Shown here: positions 1 through 8,090 of the stretch, in pieces
Layout: the number at the start of each line of letters is the position of its first letter
How positions within the stretch are numbered: the stretch's first letter is position 1
NCBI GenBank assembly: GCA_040981125.1
Contig: JANRMQ010000004.1
Span: 313,442 to 377,441 of the forward strand
Direction of reading: 5' to 3'
Source: DASSBQ01 sp040981125
GTDB taxonomy: Bacteria; Nitrospirota; Nitrospiria; Nitrospirales; Nitrospiraceae
DNA: 64,000 nt
Made by a program: the position numbers and the translations under genes
Notes under the pieces: model-generated
Database searches by the model: none
What the model was told of the DNA's origin: nothing
Seen by the model: only the letters and a program-made list of their open reading frames with translations

Positions 1-2284
1 GATCGGTCTGCCCGTTGCCGTTCAAGGAGTACAGCACGGCATTGGCGACATCGGTTTCGCTGATGCCCAAGAGCGCCGCCTTTTCACGGTCCACCACGAC
101 GTTGACTTCGGGGTAATTCTCCTCGCGGCTGACCTCGATATCAGCCAGACCCTCCGTCTTGTGCATCACTTCCTGAACTTGCGCGATCACCGTGCGTGCC
201 CTCTCGAAGTCATAGCCGTAGATTTCGACATCGACCGATTTCTGCGACCCGAAACTGGTCACGCGCTTCACCAGCCCGCCCGGATCGAAAAACATCGCGA
301 CGCCGGGAAAGAGCCGGATGATCTTGGGCCGCACCTCGTTCATGACATCCACTTGGGTCCGTGTCCGCTTCGCGGGGGGTGTGAGATACACCGAGATGAC
401 CGACGTGTGCGGTCCGGTGTTGGGATTGAAGAGCGACGAGCGCCCTTGCGCCAGGACTCCGGTGCTCGAGACGATCGTATCGAGTTCGTGGGGCGGGATA
501 TTCTCGCGCAATACCCGCTCGACTTCCGCGACTTGTTGTTCCGTTTTCTCGACCCGCTGTCCCACCGGCGCCCGGAGGACAATCCGGAATTGGCTTTCGT
601 CCGAGACAGGCAGAAATTCGCTTCCTAGCAGGGGGACGAGCGTGAGGGACCCGGCGAAAATCACGATGACGCCGAGGATCAGCACGCGCCGGTGCCGCAG
701 AATCCATTCCAGGCTCTCTTCGTAACTTTGATCCAACGCCTCATAGCGCCGACGGCTCCATTCCATGATGCGGACAAACCAGGCGGGCATGGAGCGGTGG
801 GCCTCTTGTTCGGGCTTCAAAAATTTGTAGCACAGGGCCGGGGTGACGGTGCGGGACACGAAGAACGAGGTGAACAAGGCGATCGCAATCGTGAGGGTCA
901 GCGGAATCAAGAGTAGGCGGCCGATCCCGACGACAAAGAAAATCGGGAGAAACACCACGACCGTTGTCACCGTGGAGGCGAAGATCGGCATGGCCACTTC
1001 GCGCGCCGCGTTGACGATGGCGGTCCATCGGTTGCTGTCCTCGTTCAGATGGCGCTGAATGTTTTCCAACTCCACGATCGAGTCGTCTACGAGCCGGCCG
1101 ATGCCGAGCGCCAGCCCGCCGAGCGTGAAGACATTCAGCGTCTGCCCGGTGAAGTACAGGACGATAAAGGTAACGAGGATCGACAAGGGAATCGCCACGG
1201 AGATGATCAATGTGCTCGTGAGGTTCCGAAGGAAGACCAGGATCACGGCCGCCGCCAGGAGCGAACCGTGGAGTGCCTGCTCGATCAGATTTTGGATTGA
1301 TTGCCGGATGTACAGGGATTGATCGAACGAGATGCCCAGTTGAACGCCGGGCGGGATGCCGATCATCTGGGGTAAGGCCTTCCGCAGGGCATCGACCACT
1401 TCGACCGTGTTGGCGATCGGTTGCTTGTTGACGCGCAGGTAGACGGACCGTTTGCCGTCGGTCCGCACGATATTTGTCTGGATATCGGACGAATCAGACA
1501 CGGTCGCCAGATCGCGCACTCTGACGGGACTCCCGCGGGAATCAATCTTGACGACCACATCCGCGATCGGCTCGACCGTCTTGAACTGGTTGTTCGTAAA
1601 CACGTTGTAATCGAGGTTGCCGGCCTTGATGTCTCCGGACGGCAGGATCAAGTTGGCGGCTTTCACCGCCTTCACCACGTCGAGGATGGAGAGTCCCCGC
1701 GCCTGAAGCAGAGCCGGGTCGAGGTTGATGTTGATCTGCCGGACCTTGCCTCCTTCGACCGTCGCCGCCGCCACGTTGGCGATTTGCTCGATCTGCGGCG
1801 CGATCGTATTGAAGGCCAGATCGTACAGAGCCCGTTCATCCAGGTCGCTGCCGGCGACGGTGACGAAGGCGACGGGGATATTGGAGACATCAAACTTGAC
1901 GATGAACGGCTGTAAAATGCCGGGTGGCAGGCTGTTGAGGATCTGCGTAATCCGCTGCATCACCTCCATTTGACCGATATTGATGTCGGCGCCCCAGTTG
2001 AACCAGACCTGCACGGCGCCGATGCCTTGTTTCGAGAATGATTCCACATGCTCCACGTTCGAGGCCGAACTGACGGCCTTCTCGATGGGATAGACCACGC
2101 TCTGTTCGATGTCGAGCGGCGGCGCGCCTTTATAGATCACGCCGACAAAGGCGACGGGGACCTGAATATTGGGGAAGAGATCGACCGGAAGCCGTTGCAG
2201 GGAGGTTATGCCCAACACGACCATGGCCAGCGACAGCATCAAAATGCCGATGCGGTTCCTGAGCGCGAGAAGGGTCAGCCACAT
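1..2284 (-). CDS. RND-family efflux pump inner-membrane permease (partial, C-terminus beyond left edge)
   Basis: This reading frame is open from an ATG at 2284 down to the window edge, giving 761 residues of a protein whose family is usually about 1,020-1,050 long. It starts with an N-terminal transmembrane helix, followed by the periplasmic porter region (F-P-x-I-x-V-P near the start) and then the TM2-TM6 bundle. The proton-relay motif VDDSIVELEN, with the two adjacent acidic residues, is visible. After the first bundle comes a cytoplasmic linker with the R-H-R-R repeat-boundary motif and the second porter half. It would pump substrates out of the periplasm or membrane, driven by protons, in a tripartite complex with the membrane fusion protein encoded just upstream. 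No outer-membrane channel gene is visible in the window. Substrate cannot be told from sequence; the HAE/multidrug class is more likely than the heavy-metal class. Confidence 0.93.
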   Translation of the reverse strand, partial: MWLTLLALRNRIGILMLSLAMVVLGITSLQRLPVDLFPNIQVPVAFVGVIYKGAPPLDIEQSVVYPIEKAVSSASNVEHVESFSKQGIGAVQVWFNWGADINIGQMEVMQRITQILNSLPPGILQPFIVKFDVSNIPVAFVTVAGSDLDERALYDLAFNTIAPQIEQIANVAAATVEGGKVRQININLDPALLQARGLSILDVVKAVKAANLILPSGDIKAGNLDYNVFTNNQFKTVEPIADVVVKIDSRGSPVRVRDLATVSDSSDIQTNIVRTDGKRSVYLRVNKQPIANTVEVVDALRKALPQMIGIPPGVQLGISFDQSLYIRQSIQNLIEQALHGSLLAAAVILVFLRNLTSTLIISVAIPLSILVTFIVLYFTGQTLNVFTLGGLALGIGRLVDDSIVELENIQRHLNEDSNRWTAIVNAAREVAMPIFASTVTTVVVFLPIFFVVGIGRLLLIPLTLTIAIALFTSFFVSRTVTPALCYKFLKPEQEAHRSMPAWFVRIMEWSRRRYEALDQSYEESLEWILRHRRVLILGVIVIFAGSLTLVPLLGSEFLPVSDESQFRIVLRAPVGQRVEKTEQQVAEVERVLRENIPPHELDTIVSSTGVLAQGRSSLFNPNTGPHTSVISVYLTPPAKRTRTQVDVMNEVRPKIIRLFPGVAMFFDPGGLVKRVTSFGSQKSVDVEIYGYDFERARTVIAQVQEVMHKTEGLADIEVSREENYPEVNVVVDREKAALLGISETDVANAVLYSLNGNGQTD

Positions 2285-2290
2285 ACTTCT

Positions 2291-2572
2291 AACAGGCTGT
2301 TGAAAAACTATTTGGAAGGCTGTCGAAGGCCGACTGCTCGATTGTCTCGGATGACGGAAGACAATCGCGCAGGATGGTCAAAAAGGCCGTCCAGCGAGGC
2401 CAGGCTCGTGCACGCCGGCGAGTCGGTGAGCCGGCAGTGTCCTGGAGGCGAAGCGTCGTCATTCTTACCCACCCGCCCCGAGCCTGCCGAGACAGGCTCT
2501 GTGCCCGTGGTCGTACGTTGAGCCTCTGAGCGACGAGAGAACAAAGCCGGCGGACTTTTTCAACATCCTGCT
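2291..2572. repeat. MITE-like element with terminal inverted repeats between the two pump genes
   Basis: The ends at 2291-2308 and 2555-2572 are inverted copies of each other, matching at 15 of 18 positions (core CTGTTGAAAAA / TTTTTCAACA). They enclose about 246 bp with no convincing gene. One end lies 6 bp from the permease start codon and the other overlaps the stop codon of the fusion-protein gene. Small inverted-repeat elements with this kind of terminus recur in Nitrospira genomes as far as I recall; family membership needs a search. It may alter coupling between the two pump genes. Confidence 0.6.
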
Positions 2573-3743
2573 ACAGCGGTTGCGCTTGCACGGCCATGCC
2601 GTCGCTGACCAGATCTTTTCCCGAGACGATGACCTGCTCGTCGCCACCCAAGCCCTTGGTCACTTCCACCCGGTTGTCTACACGGCTGCCCAGTTCAACC
2701 GGCACTTGATGGGCTTTGCCTTCTTTGACGACGTACACATATTGAAACTCTTCGAGGCGGCTGACCGCATCGAGGGGGATCTGGACGGCATTGACGCGCC
2801 GGTCCACGAGGACCTCGACCCGGGCGAACATGCCGCCTTTCAGGAGATGGTCCTTGTTGGGCAGATCCACTTCCACGGTCATTGTTCGAGTCGCCCGGTT
2901 GAGGGCCTGGACAATTCGGGTCACCGTGCCTTCGAAAATCCGATTCGGATAGGCTTCCGCCCGGATTTCAGCGCGCTGGCCGATCCGCACGAGCGGGACA
3001 TCTTTCTCCACGACCTCGATCAACGTGCGCACCGTCTCCACGTCGTGCAGGCTCAGGATGCCGCGGGACATCGTGGAAGTGCTCGCCGTGGCTCCGCTCA
3101 CGTAGGAACCGGGGTCGAGATTCCGCTCGGCGACATAGCCGGCAAACGGCGCCCGAATATAGGAATAGGCCAGATTCGTCTCCGCTTGGGCGAGGGCCAC
3201 TTCCATCTGTTTCACCTGGGCGCGCAACGAGTCGTGGAGGGCCAGTGCGCCGTCATAGTTGACTTGCGCGGTGTCGAGGTCCTGCTGGGAGACGAATTCG
3301 TCTTTGATCAGCGTTTGCATGCGATTCAAGGTCAGCTTGGCATTACGGACCGCCGCGTCCTGTTGGACCACTTTGGCGCGGGCGGATACCAGGTTGGCCT
3401 TGGCTTGATTGACCGCATGGATAAAATCGGTATGGTCGATTTCGACTAAGAGTTGATTGGCTGTCACCAGATCTCCCTTATCCACATAGATCTTGGCGAT
3501 GTAGCCGTCGACGCGGGAGAAGATATTGACCAATTGATTCGGGATCAGATCGGCCGTGTACGAGAGCCGGACATCCAGATCCTGCTTGATCGGTACGGCG
3601 ATGCCGACCGTGACGACACGACTCTTGCGGGCATCGGTTTTCGCTCCGCTGCTCAGGCGGAAGACCACCAGAGCGGTCAGGGCAAAGAAAATGATGACTC
3701 CCAAGGTAACCAGCGGATGTTGCTTCACCGGATTCAGCGACAC
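2571..3743 (-). CDS. RND efflux periplasmic adaptor (membrane fusion protein, HlyD/MdtA type)
   Basis: The 390-residue protein has one N-terminal membrane anchor (about residues 10-30) followed by the usual adaptor order. A biotinyl-lipoyl half (F-S-R-V-D-G-Y-I) comes first, then a long alpha-helical hairpin of about residues 105-190 rich in Ala, Gln and Leu. Next is the second lipoyl half (S-Y-I-R-A-P-F-A-G-Y-V), a beta-barrel (G-T-V-T-R-I) and a membrane-proximal domain. It links the inner-membrane permease to an outer-membrane channel. Its start overlaps the end of the tetR gene by 10 bp, so the two are translationally coupled. The permease gene follows after a repeat element. Family assignment is firm; substrate is unknown. 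Confidence 0.93.
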   Translation of the reverse strand: MSLNPVKQHPLVTLGVIIFFALTALVVFRLSSGAKTDARKSRVVTVGIAVPIKQDLDVRLSYTADLIPNQLVNIFSRVDGYIAKIYVDKGDLVTANQLLVEIDHTDFIHAVNQAKANLVSARAKVVQQDAAVRNAKLTLNRMQTLIKDEFVSQQDLDTAQVNYDGALALHDSLRAQVKQMEVALAQAETNLAYSYIRAPFAGYVAERNLDPGSYVSGATASTSTMSRGILSLHDVETVRTLIEVVEKDVPLVRIGQRAEIRAEAYPNRIFEGTVTRIVQALNRATRTMTVEVDLPNKDHLLKGGMFARVEVLVDRRVNAVQIPLDAVSRLEEFQYVYVVKEGKAHQVPVELGSRVDNRVEVTKGLGGDEQVIVSGKDLVSDGMAVQAQPL

Positions 3744-4435
3744 GGAGCCCTCTCCTTCCGGCCTCGTGGACGATCGTGCGCCAAGCCTTTGAGAAACAAT
3801 TCCACGTACGTGGCGACCGCGTCCGCATGGGATCGGTGCATCGGAATCCGATAAATCTCGTGCAGCAAGCGATGGTGGACGACCATGCCGATGAAGGCTC
3901 GGGCGGCCAACAAAGGATCGACGGAGCGGAAGGCTCCTTCCCGGATTCTTGTTTTGATATAGCCGGCCAAGTAGTCGTTAATGATTCGGTGTTGCTTGCT
4001 GAAGAACATGTCGGCCAACTCATGACCCTCCAGCCCGCTGAACAGGAGCAGGCGAAGCATCGTCGGATCGGCGCCGGGACGGATGCGATAATTTGCGATT
4101 AATGAGAACAGCCGTTCGTCGTCGCGCTTGCGTGCGACCTCGTCGATCGCCTCTACGAGCGCATTGAGATTCGCCTTTTCGGCGAGAATGGCGGCATAGA
4201 GGGCGCGTTTGGTCGGAAAATACTTGAAGAGCAGCGCCTCGCTGACCCCGGCGGCCTTGGCGATTTCCTTTGTAGTGGTCCCCCGGAATCCCCGTGCGGC
4301 AAAGAGGGTTGTGGCGGCGGCGATCAGGTTGGCTTGACGGGTGTGACCGGAGGGCGAGCCGTCCTGACTCCGACGCGGCATCGGAATCCGACGAAAATGA
4401 GCGGTGGCCGCGGCAATTTTCGCGCGATCTGGCAT
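3734..4435 (-). CDS. TetR/AcrR-family transcriptional regulator of the efflux operon
   Basis: The 233-residue protein carries a TetR helix-turn-helix at about residues 35-80: A-A-x-x-L-F-A-x-x-G-F-x-G-T-T, then E-I-A-K-A-A-G-V-S-E-A-L-L-F-K-Y-F. An all-helical ligand domain follows. It is the first gene of the minus-strand operon and overlaps the adaptor gene. A palindrome lies 16-33 bp before its ATG, so autorepression relieved by a pump substrate is the simple model (inference). A second in-frame ATG at 4381 would remove 18 residues that are not part of the conserved fold; neither start has a clear ribosome binding site. Confidence 0.9.
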   Translation of the reverse strand: MPDRAKIAAATAHFRRIPMPRRSQDGSPSGHTRQANLIAAATTLFAARGFRGTTTKEIAKAAGVSEALLFKYFPTKRALYAAILAEKANLNALVEAIDEVARKRDDERLFSLIANYRIRPGADPTMLRLLLFSGLEGHELADMFFSKQHRIINDYLAGYIKTRIREGAFRSVDPLLAARAFIGMVVHHRLLHEIYRIPMHRSHADAVATYVELFLKGLAHDRPRGRKERAPCR

Positions 4436-4450
4436 CGCAATCCGGCAGTG

Positions 4451-4468
4451 AGTGAGTGGTTACTCACT
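4451..4468. promoter_or_regulatory. Probable TetR operator palindrome
   Basis: Perfect 7-bp inverted arms AGTGAGT and ACTCACT flank a 4-bp spacer just upstream of the tetR start. Position, size and symmetry fit a TetR-family dimer site. Binding by the neighbouring regulator is inferred. Confidence 0.65.
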
Positions 4469-4616
4469 ACCGTACCATGCAATACCGAAAAATCACAAGA
4501 ATGAGAGAGGAGTCGTCGGTCCTGGCACGTAGGGGCTCGCCAGGTGAGGATAAGCCTTAAGGAACACGCGGTGAACCGATTGTGAGGAAAGCGGATCGCG
4601 GCAGGGAAGGCGTTAG

Positions 4617-6293
4617 CTAGCTCCGGATCTTGGCCCAGGCTGTCTGATATTCCTCGAAGGAATCGACTTCCATCCAGCCTTTGTAGATGGGGACCGCTTG
4701 GACGGTCACGCCGGTATCGATCAATTCCTGAATGAGATCGGGCAGTGAGGCCTTCATGAACTCGCCGGCTTCGTGGAACCCTTTGGCCTTATATTTTGCC
4801 AAGGAGGCACGATAACACTCGGTGAAGGCACGCGTACCTGTGTCCGAGAACATCGCCATGCCGATGAACTCGCCATGGGCCTTGTCCAACGGAATATCCT
4901 GGCCGATCTGCGTGACAGTCGTCTCTCCTTCCGGCATGATGAATCGGGCCAAATAATTCTTGCCGGGCGGGGGATCGAGCTTCACCAAGTCAGGCCGCAG
5001 ATGCCGATCCTGTCCCTTCTCAGGGGTATCGGACCAGGCCAAATCGACCACCAATGTAATGTCGGCCGGACTCTTCAGAAGTTTTTCCAAGACCGCCGTC
5101 TCGAAAATGATGTCGCCATAGAGCAGGATCGTGCGGCCCTTCATCTCATTCTCGGCGCAGAACAGGGAGAAGAGTTCGCCCGTCTCCTCGTAGCGGTCGT
5201 TGTCGTAATAGCGGATGTTGGGCAGCGTGATCGCCTCTTTCTTGTAGCCGCGGACCAGCGCGATCTCCTTGATGTTGCAGTCGTTCAGCGCGGCGACTTG
5301 CCGTTCGAGGATCGTCTTGCCCTTGATATCGAGCAAGCATTTCGGTTTGTCTTCAATCAACGGCAACAGCTGCTTTTCGAAGCCCGCCGCGGCGATGATC
5401 GCGGTGATTTTCTCGCTTCCCATGGGGAGGAACTTCCGCTCGTCCTGTTCCATCTGCGGTACGCCGACGATCTCATAGACCTCTTTCAATTTCACGATCT
5501 GATCGTTCACCGAACCGGGGCGGGTGTCCTTTTTGATGACGGTCAAGGCATCGCGCATGGCTCTGATGCCGGCTCGGACCATCTGATTGGCGTAGATCAC
5601 GATCTTGAAGCCGGCTTCTTCCAACTCGCCTGCGGTGACCTGGTCAAAAATCGTAGGGACGACGACCAGCGGGACTCGGCCGGACCAGGCTTTGGCCACG
5701 GTCCTGAGCTCATCGAAGGTTGAAGATTTTGAGTGAATGAGGACGGCATCGGCGCCGGCATCCGCATAGGCTTTGGCGCGGGTGAGCGCCTCTTCCTGCC
5801 CCCAGCCGGCAATGAGCGCCTCGGTCCTGGCGATGACGACGAAGTCGGGAATGGTCTGAGCGGCCTTGGCCGCTTGAATCTTCCCGCAATGCTCCTCGAG
5901 CGGGATCAATTCCCGCCGTACCCCTGCGTAGAAGCTGCAACGCTTGGGGTACACGTTGTCCTCGATGCAAATGGCCGCAACACCGGCCCGTTCGCGGTCG
6001 TTGACGGTGCGCATGACGTTCAGCGCGTTGCCATAACCCGTGTCGCAATCGGCGATGATGGGAATCGAGACCGCCTCCGCGATATTACGCTCGACCTCCA
6101 GTTGTTCGCTGGAGGTGATGAAGCTTGCGTCCGGAATGCATTTCAGCGAGGCGGAGATTGCGAAGCCGCTGGCCCAAATCGCGTCGAACCCGGCCCGCTC
6201 AATCAGCTTGGCGCTGAGCGCGTCATGCGCGCCGACGGCCTTGATGATACCGGGTTGTTGGAGCAATTGTCGCAGCTTGGTCGCATTATGCAT
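4617..6293 (-). CDS. Phosphoenolpyruvate mutase-like protein fused to a nucleotidyltransferase domain
   Basis: This 558-residue protein has two domains. Residues 1 to about 285 are an isocitrate-lyase/PEP-mutase-type barrel, with the D-C-D-T-G-Y-G-N metal motif (D82, D84), E111-D112 and R156. Family members of the PepM type convert PEP to phosphonopyruvate, the first step of nearly all C-P biosynthesis. Residues 293-558 resemble sugar-phosphate/phosphocholine nucleotidyltransferases: P-K-C-L-L near 317 and G-D-I-I-F for the metal Asp. Two oddities stand out. The PepM signature E-D-K-x5-N-S reads EDNVYPKRCS here, placing Cys119 where PepM has Asn. The nucleotide-binding G-x-G-x-R loop reads G-F-E-K-Q (304-308), so that domain may not activate nucleotides. 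The gene lies 60 bp downstream of two exported paralogues and back-to-back with the decarboxylase operon. PepM is the best call from context; another carboxyphosphonate or lyase reaction is possible. Confidence 0.8.
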   Translation of the reverse strand: MHNATKLRQLLQQPGIIKAVGAHDALSAKLIERAGFDAIWASGFAISASLKCIPDASFITSSEQLEVERNIAEAVSIPIIADCDTGYGNALNVMRTVNDRERAGVAAICIEDNVYPKRCSFYAGVRRELIPLEEHCGKIQAAKAAQTIPDFVVIARTEALIAGWGQEEALTRAKAYADAGADAVLIHSKSSTFDELRTVAKAWSGRVPLVVVPTIFDQVTAGELEEAGFKIVIYANQMVRAGIRAMRDALTVIKKDTRPGSVNDQIVKLKEVYEIVGVPQMEQDERKFLPMGSEKITAIIAAAGFEKQLLPLIEDKPKCLLDIKGKTILERQVAALNDCNIKEIALVRGYKKEAITLPNIRYYDNDRYEETGELFSLFCAENEMKGRTILLYGDIIFETAVLEKLLKSPADITLVVDLAWSDTPEKGQDRHLRPDLVKLDPPPGKNYLARFIMPEGETTVTQIGQDIPLDKAHGEFIGMAMFSDTGTRAFTECYRASLAKYKAKGFHEAGEFMKASLPDLIQELIDTGVTVQAVPIYKGWMEVDSFEEYQTAWAKIRS

Positions 6294-6353
6294 GACTCGG
6301 CATGATGCGAAAGTCTCGACCGAGTTGTCAAGAACAGTTTTGCCCGCGGTGAG

Positions 6354-6902
6354 TCAGAAGAGCGAGCCGGAATTGTTTTCAAGCAGTTTGGCGCGGAAGG
6401 TTTGGCTCTCGAAGAAAATGATGCCTTCGTCCGTACGGCTCTCGTAGCGGAGGATGATCTCGGTATCCAGGCCTCGCCAGTCGAATAATTTCACAGTGCC
6501 CGCCGCGATCTGTCCCGGCCGATGGTCCAGAAGGCCGAACTGCTGCTGCAGGTAGATGAGGATTCGATTGTGCGCGCTTTTCCCGTGGTAACGCACCGTC
6601 ACCCGCGCGAGCTTGCCGTCCACCGTCATAAACCGGACCTGATCCACGGCGATCGGGCCGAGGGCGGCCGGGTGAGTCGTGCGTTCGTATGTCTCGATCC
6701 AACCGGTGGTCTCGATTTTCACGAAGGTCGCGGAATTGTTGCAGTCGGCGCCCCAAGGAAGACCCTCGAATCCATTCGGGTCATGCTCCATGGGAACGGC
6801 AAGCGCAAGTGAAATGGTAAAGGGCAATAAGAAGAGCGCGCCGGCTGCGTGAGCCGGTCGAAGCGGAACCGTTCGTCCACCGGAGGTGGAGACCATGTTC
6901 AC
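6354..6902 (-). CDS. Exported protein of unknown function, D-P-x-G-F-x-G-x-P-W-G family (copy 2)
   Basis: The 182-residue protein has an N-terminal hydrophobic stretch (about residues 18-36) that looks like a signal peptide. The motif H-D-P-N-G-F-E-G-L-P-W-G comes next, followed by a mainly beta region with A-R-V-T-V-R-Y and F-D-W-R-G. It is clearly homologous along its length to the gene directly upstream, whose stop it overlaps by an ATGA, so this is a tandem duplication. The PEP-mutase fusion gene follows 60 bp downstream on the same strand, so co-transcription is likely. I do not know a function. The fold may be a periplasmic beta-sheet domain. Confidence 0.8.
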   Translation of the reverse strand: MNMVSTSGGRTVPLRPAHAAGALFLLPFTISLALAVPMEHDPNGFEGLPWGADCNNSATFVKIETTGWIETYERTTHPAALGPIAVDQVRFMTVDGKLARVTVRYHGKSAHNRILIYLQQQFGLLDHRPGQIAAGTVKLFDWRGLDTEIILRYESRTDEGIIFFESQTFRAKLLENNSGSLF

Positions 6903-7468
6903 CCGCCCGTGTCGTCCAACCCGTCGTTAAATCGCGGAGAGAGCGTTCGGCTTTCGATGAAAATGTATCCTCGTTCCAGGCTTCCTTCGTAGGTGAGATT
7001 GATTTCGGTCTCAGGCCCCCGCCAGTTATATTGTTGATTGAGGCCGCGGGTCATTTGCCCGGGCAAGCGATCGATTTTTCCGTAGGTCTGTTCGAGATAG
7101 GCGAGTACCTTCTTGTGGGTCTGTTCTCCGCGATAACGGATCGTGACCCGAGCGAATTGATTGTCCACGGTGGAAAACATGATGCTGTCCACGTCCGTGC
7201 CGCCTAAGCGCGGGGAGCCATTCGCATTCTTGAGGCGATAATCGGTGATATTGATCCCGGAGTGCGACACCGAAAAGTCGGTCTCGTTGAGTGATGAACC
7301 CCATGGAATGCCGTGGAATCCCTTGGGATCATGAGCCATGGTCGTCGCGGCGGCCGGGCTCGCAGCGAGCGCGGAGACGCATGCCATGAACAGGAGCATG
7401 AAGAGGGCGTGATGAGTGAACCGAGCAGGAATTAAACGAAGCCGAGCCGCCATCGTCTTCGCCGTCAT
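6899..7468 (-). CDS. Exported protein of unknown function, D-P-x-G-F-x-G-x-P-W-G family (copy 1)
   Basis: The 189-residue protein has a clear signal peptide: basic start, hydrophobic core around residues 20-38, and A-A-T-T-M-A near the cleavage region. The mature part begins H-D-P-K-G-F-H-G-I-P-W-G and contains F-A-R-V-T-I-R-Y and Y-N-W-R-G, the same landmarks as the following gene. It is the first gene of a leftward unit that also holds the second copy and the PEP-mutase fusion. Its start faces the promoter of the decarboxylase operon across about 50 bp. Function unknown; a periplasmic role linked to the envelope product of the phosphonate genes is only a guess from position. Confidence 0.8.
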   Translation of the reverse strand: MTAKTMAARLRLIPARFTHHALFMLLFMACVSALAASPAAATTMAHDPKGFHGIPWGSSLNETDFSVSHSGINITDYRLKNANGSPRLGGTDVDSIMFSTVDNQFARVTIRYRGEQTHKKVLAYLEQTYGKIDRLPGQMTRGLNQQYNWRGPETEINLTYEGSLERGYIFIESRTLSPRFNDGLDDTGG

Positions 7469-7517
7469 ACCGCCACGCTAGCACGGGAAAATCGATAAGG
7501 CAACCGATCATCAATCC

Positions 7518-7547
7518 TTGAGTATGTCGGGAGGCGTTGGCTATAAT
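7518..7547 (+). promoter_or_regulatory. Sigma70-type promoter for the phosphonate decarboxylase operon
   Basis: TTGAGT at 7518-7523 and a perfect TATAAT at 7542-7547 are separated by 18 bp. Transcription would begin near 7553. The first gene must therefore start at an internal ATG rather than at the TTG at 7518, which lies in the -35 box. Confidence 0.7.
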
Positions 7548-7592
7548 GCGAATTCTTTCGGCTCATCACTCCACATGGGGACGGGACGGTCT

Positions 7593-8090
7593 ATGATCGA
7601 GAGCGATGTATTTGTTCAGGCCCTACAAGATATGGGGGTCAACTTTTTCACCGGAGTTCCGGATTCCATGCTCGGCGGCATTATCGCGGAACTCATGACG
7701 CGGAAAGTCTATACGCCGGCTGTGCGGGAGGATGAAGCGATGGCGATGGCGGCCGGCGCGTACATGGCCGGGAAAGTTCCTGCCGTGCTCATGCAAAATT
7801 CCGGGCTGGGCACCTCGCTCAATACATTGATTTCCCTGAATCTCATTTACCGGCAACCTTGCGTGATGGTCGTATCCTGGCGTGGGTATCAGGGGAAAGA
7901 CGCGCCGGAACATCTCGTCATGGGGGAGACGATGCCGCAATTGCTCGATACCATGAAAATTCCGCACCGCACCCTTTCGGAACAGAGTTTCCATGATGAT
8001 CTGAAGTGGCTTGGAGAGACATTCATGAAACAGCGGATCCCTGCGGCCCTGATCATCAAAAAAGGAGTCGTCAAGGGGCTACACCCATGA
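7593..8090 (+). CDS. Phosphonopyruvate decarboxylase, alpha (pyrimidine-binding) subunit
   Basis: The 165-residue protein is the N-terminal half of a ThDP-dependent decarboxylase of the Ppd/sulfopyruvate decarboxylase (ComD) type. F-F-T-G-V-P-D-S-M-L opens the fold, and E46/E48 in R-E-D-E-A-M-A-M-A-A-G include the Glu that contacts the thiamine pyrimidine ring. N-S-G-L-G and W-R-G-Y-Q-G follow. With the beta subunit it would convert phosphonopyruvate to phosphonoacetaldehyde, the irreversible step that pulls the PEP-mutase equilibrium forward. The start at 7593 is chosen because it follows a GGGACGG stretch and lies downstream of the promoter; 7575 is the alternative. The stop overlaps the beta-subunit ATG. 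Sulfopyruvate decarboxylase cannot be excluded by sequence alone, but the neighbouring transaminase and mutase favour Ppd. Confidence 0.87.
   Translation: MIESDVFVQALQDMGVNFFTGVPDSMLGGIIAELMTRKVYTPAVREDEAMAMAAGAYMAGKVPAVLMQNSGLGTSLNTLISLNLIYRQPCVMVVSWRGYQGKDAPEHLVMGETMPQLLDTMKIPHRTLSEQSFHDDLKWLGETFMKQRIPAALIIKKGVVKGLHP

Noticed and set aside
2308..2544. 78-codon minus-strand frame inside the inverted-repeat element
   Set aside because: It has no ribosome binding site or motif and lies wholly within the repeat.
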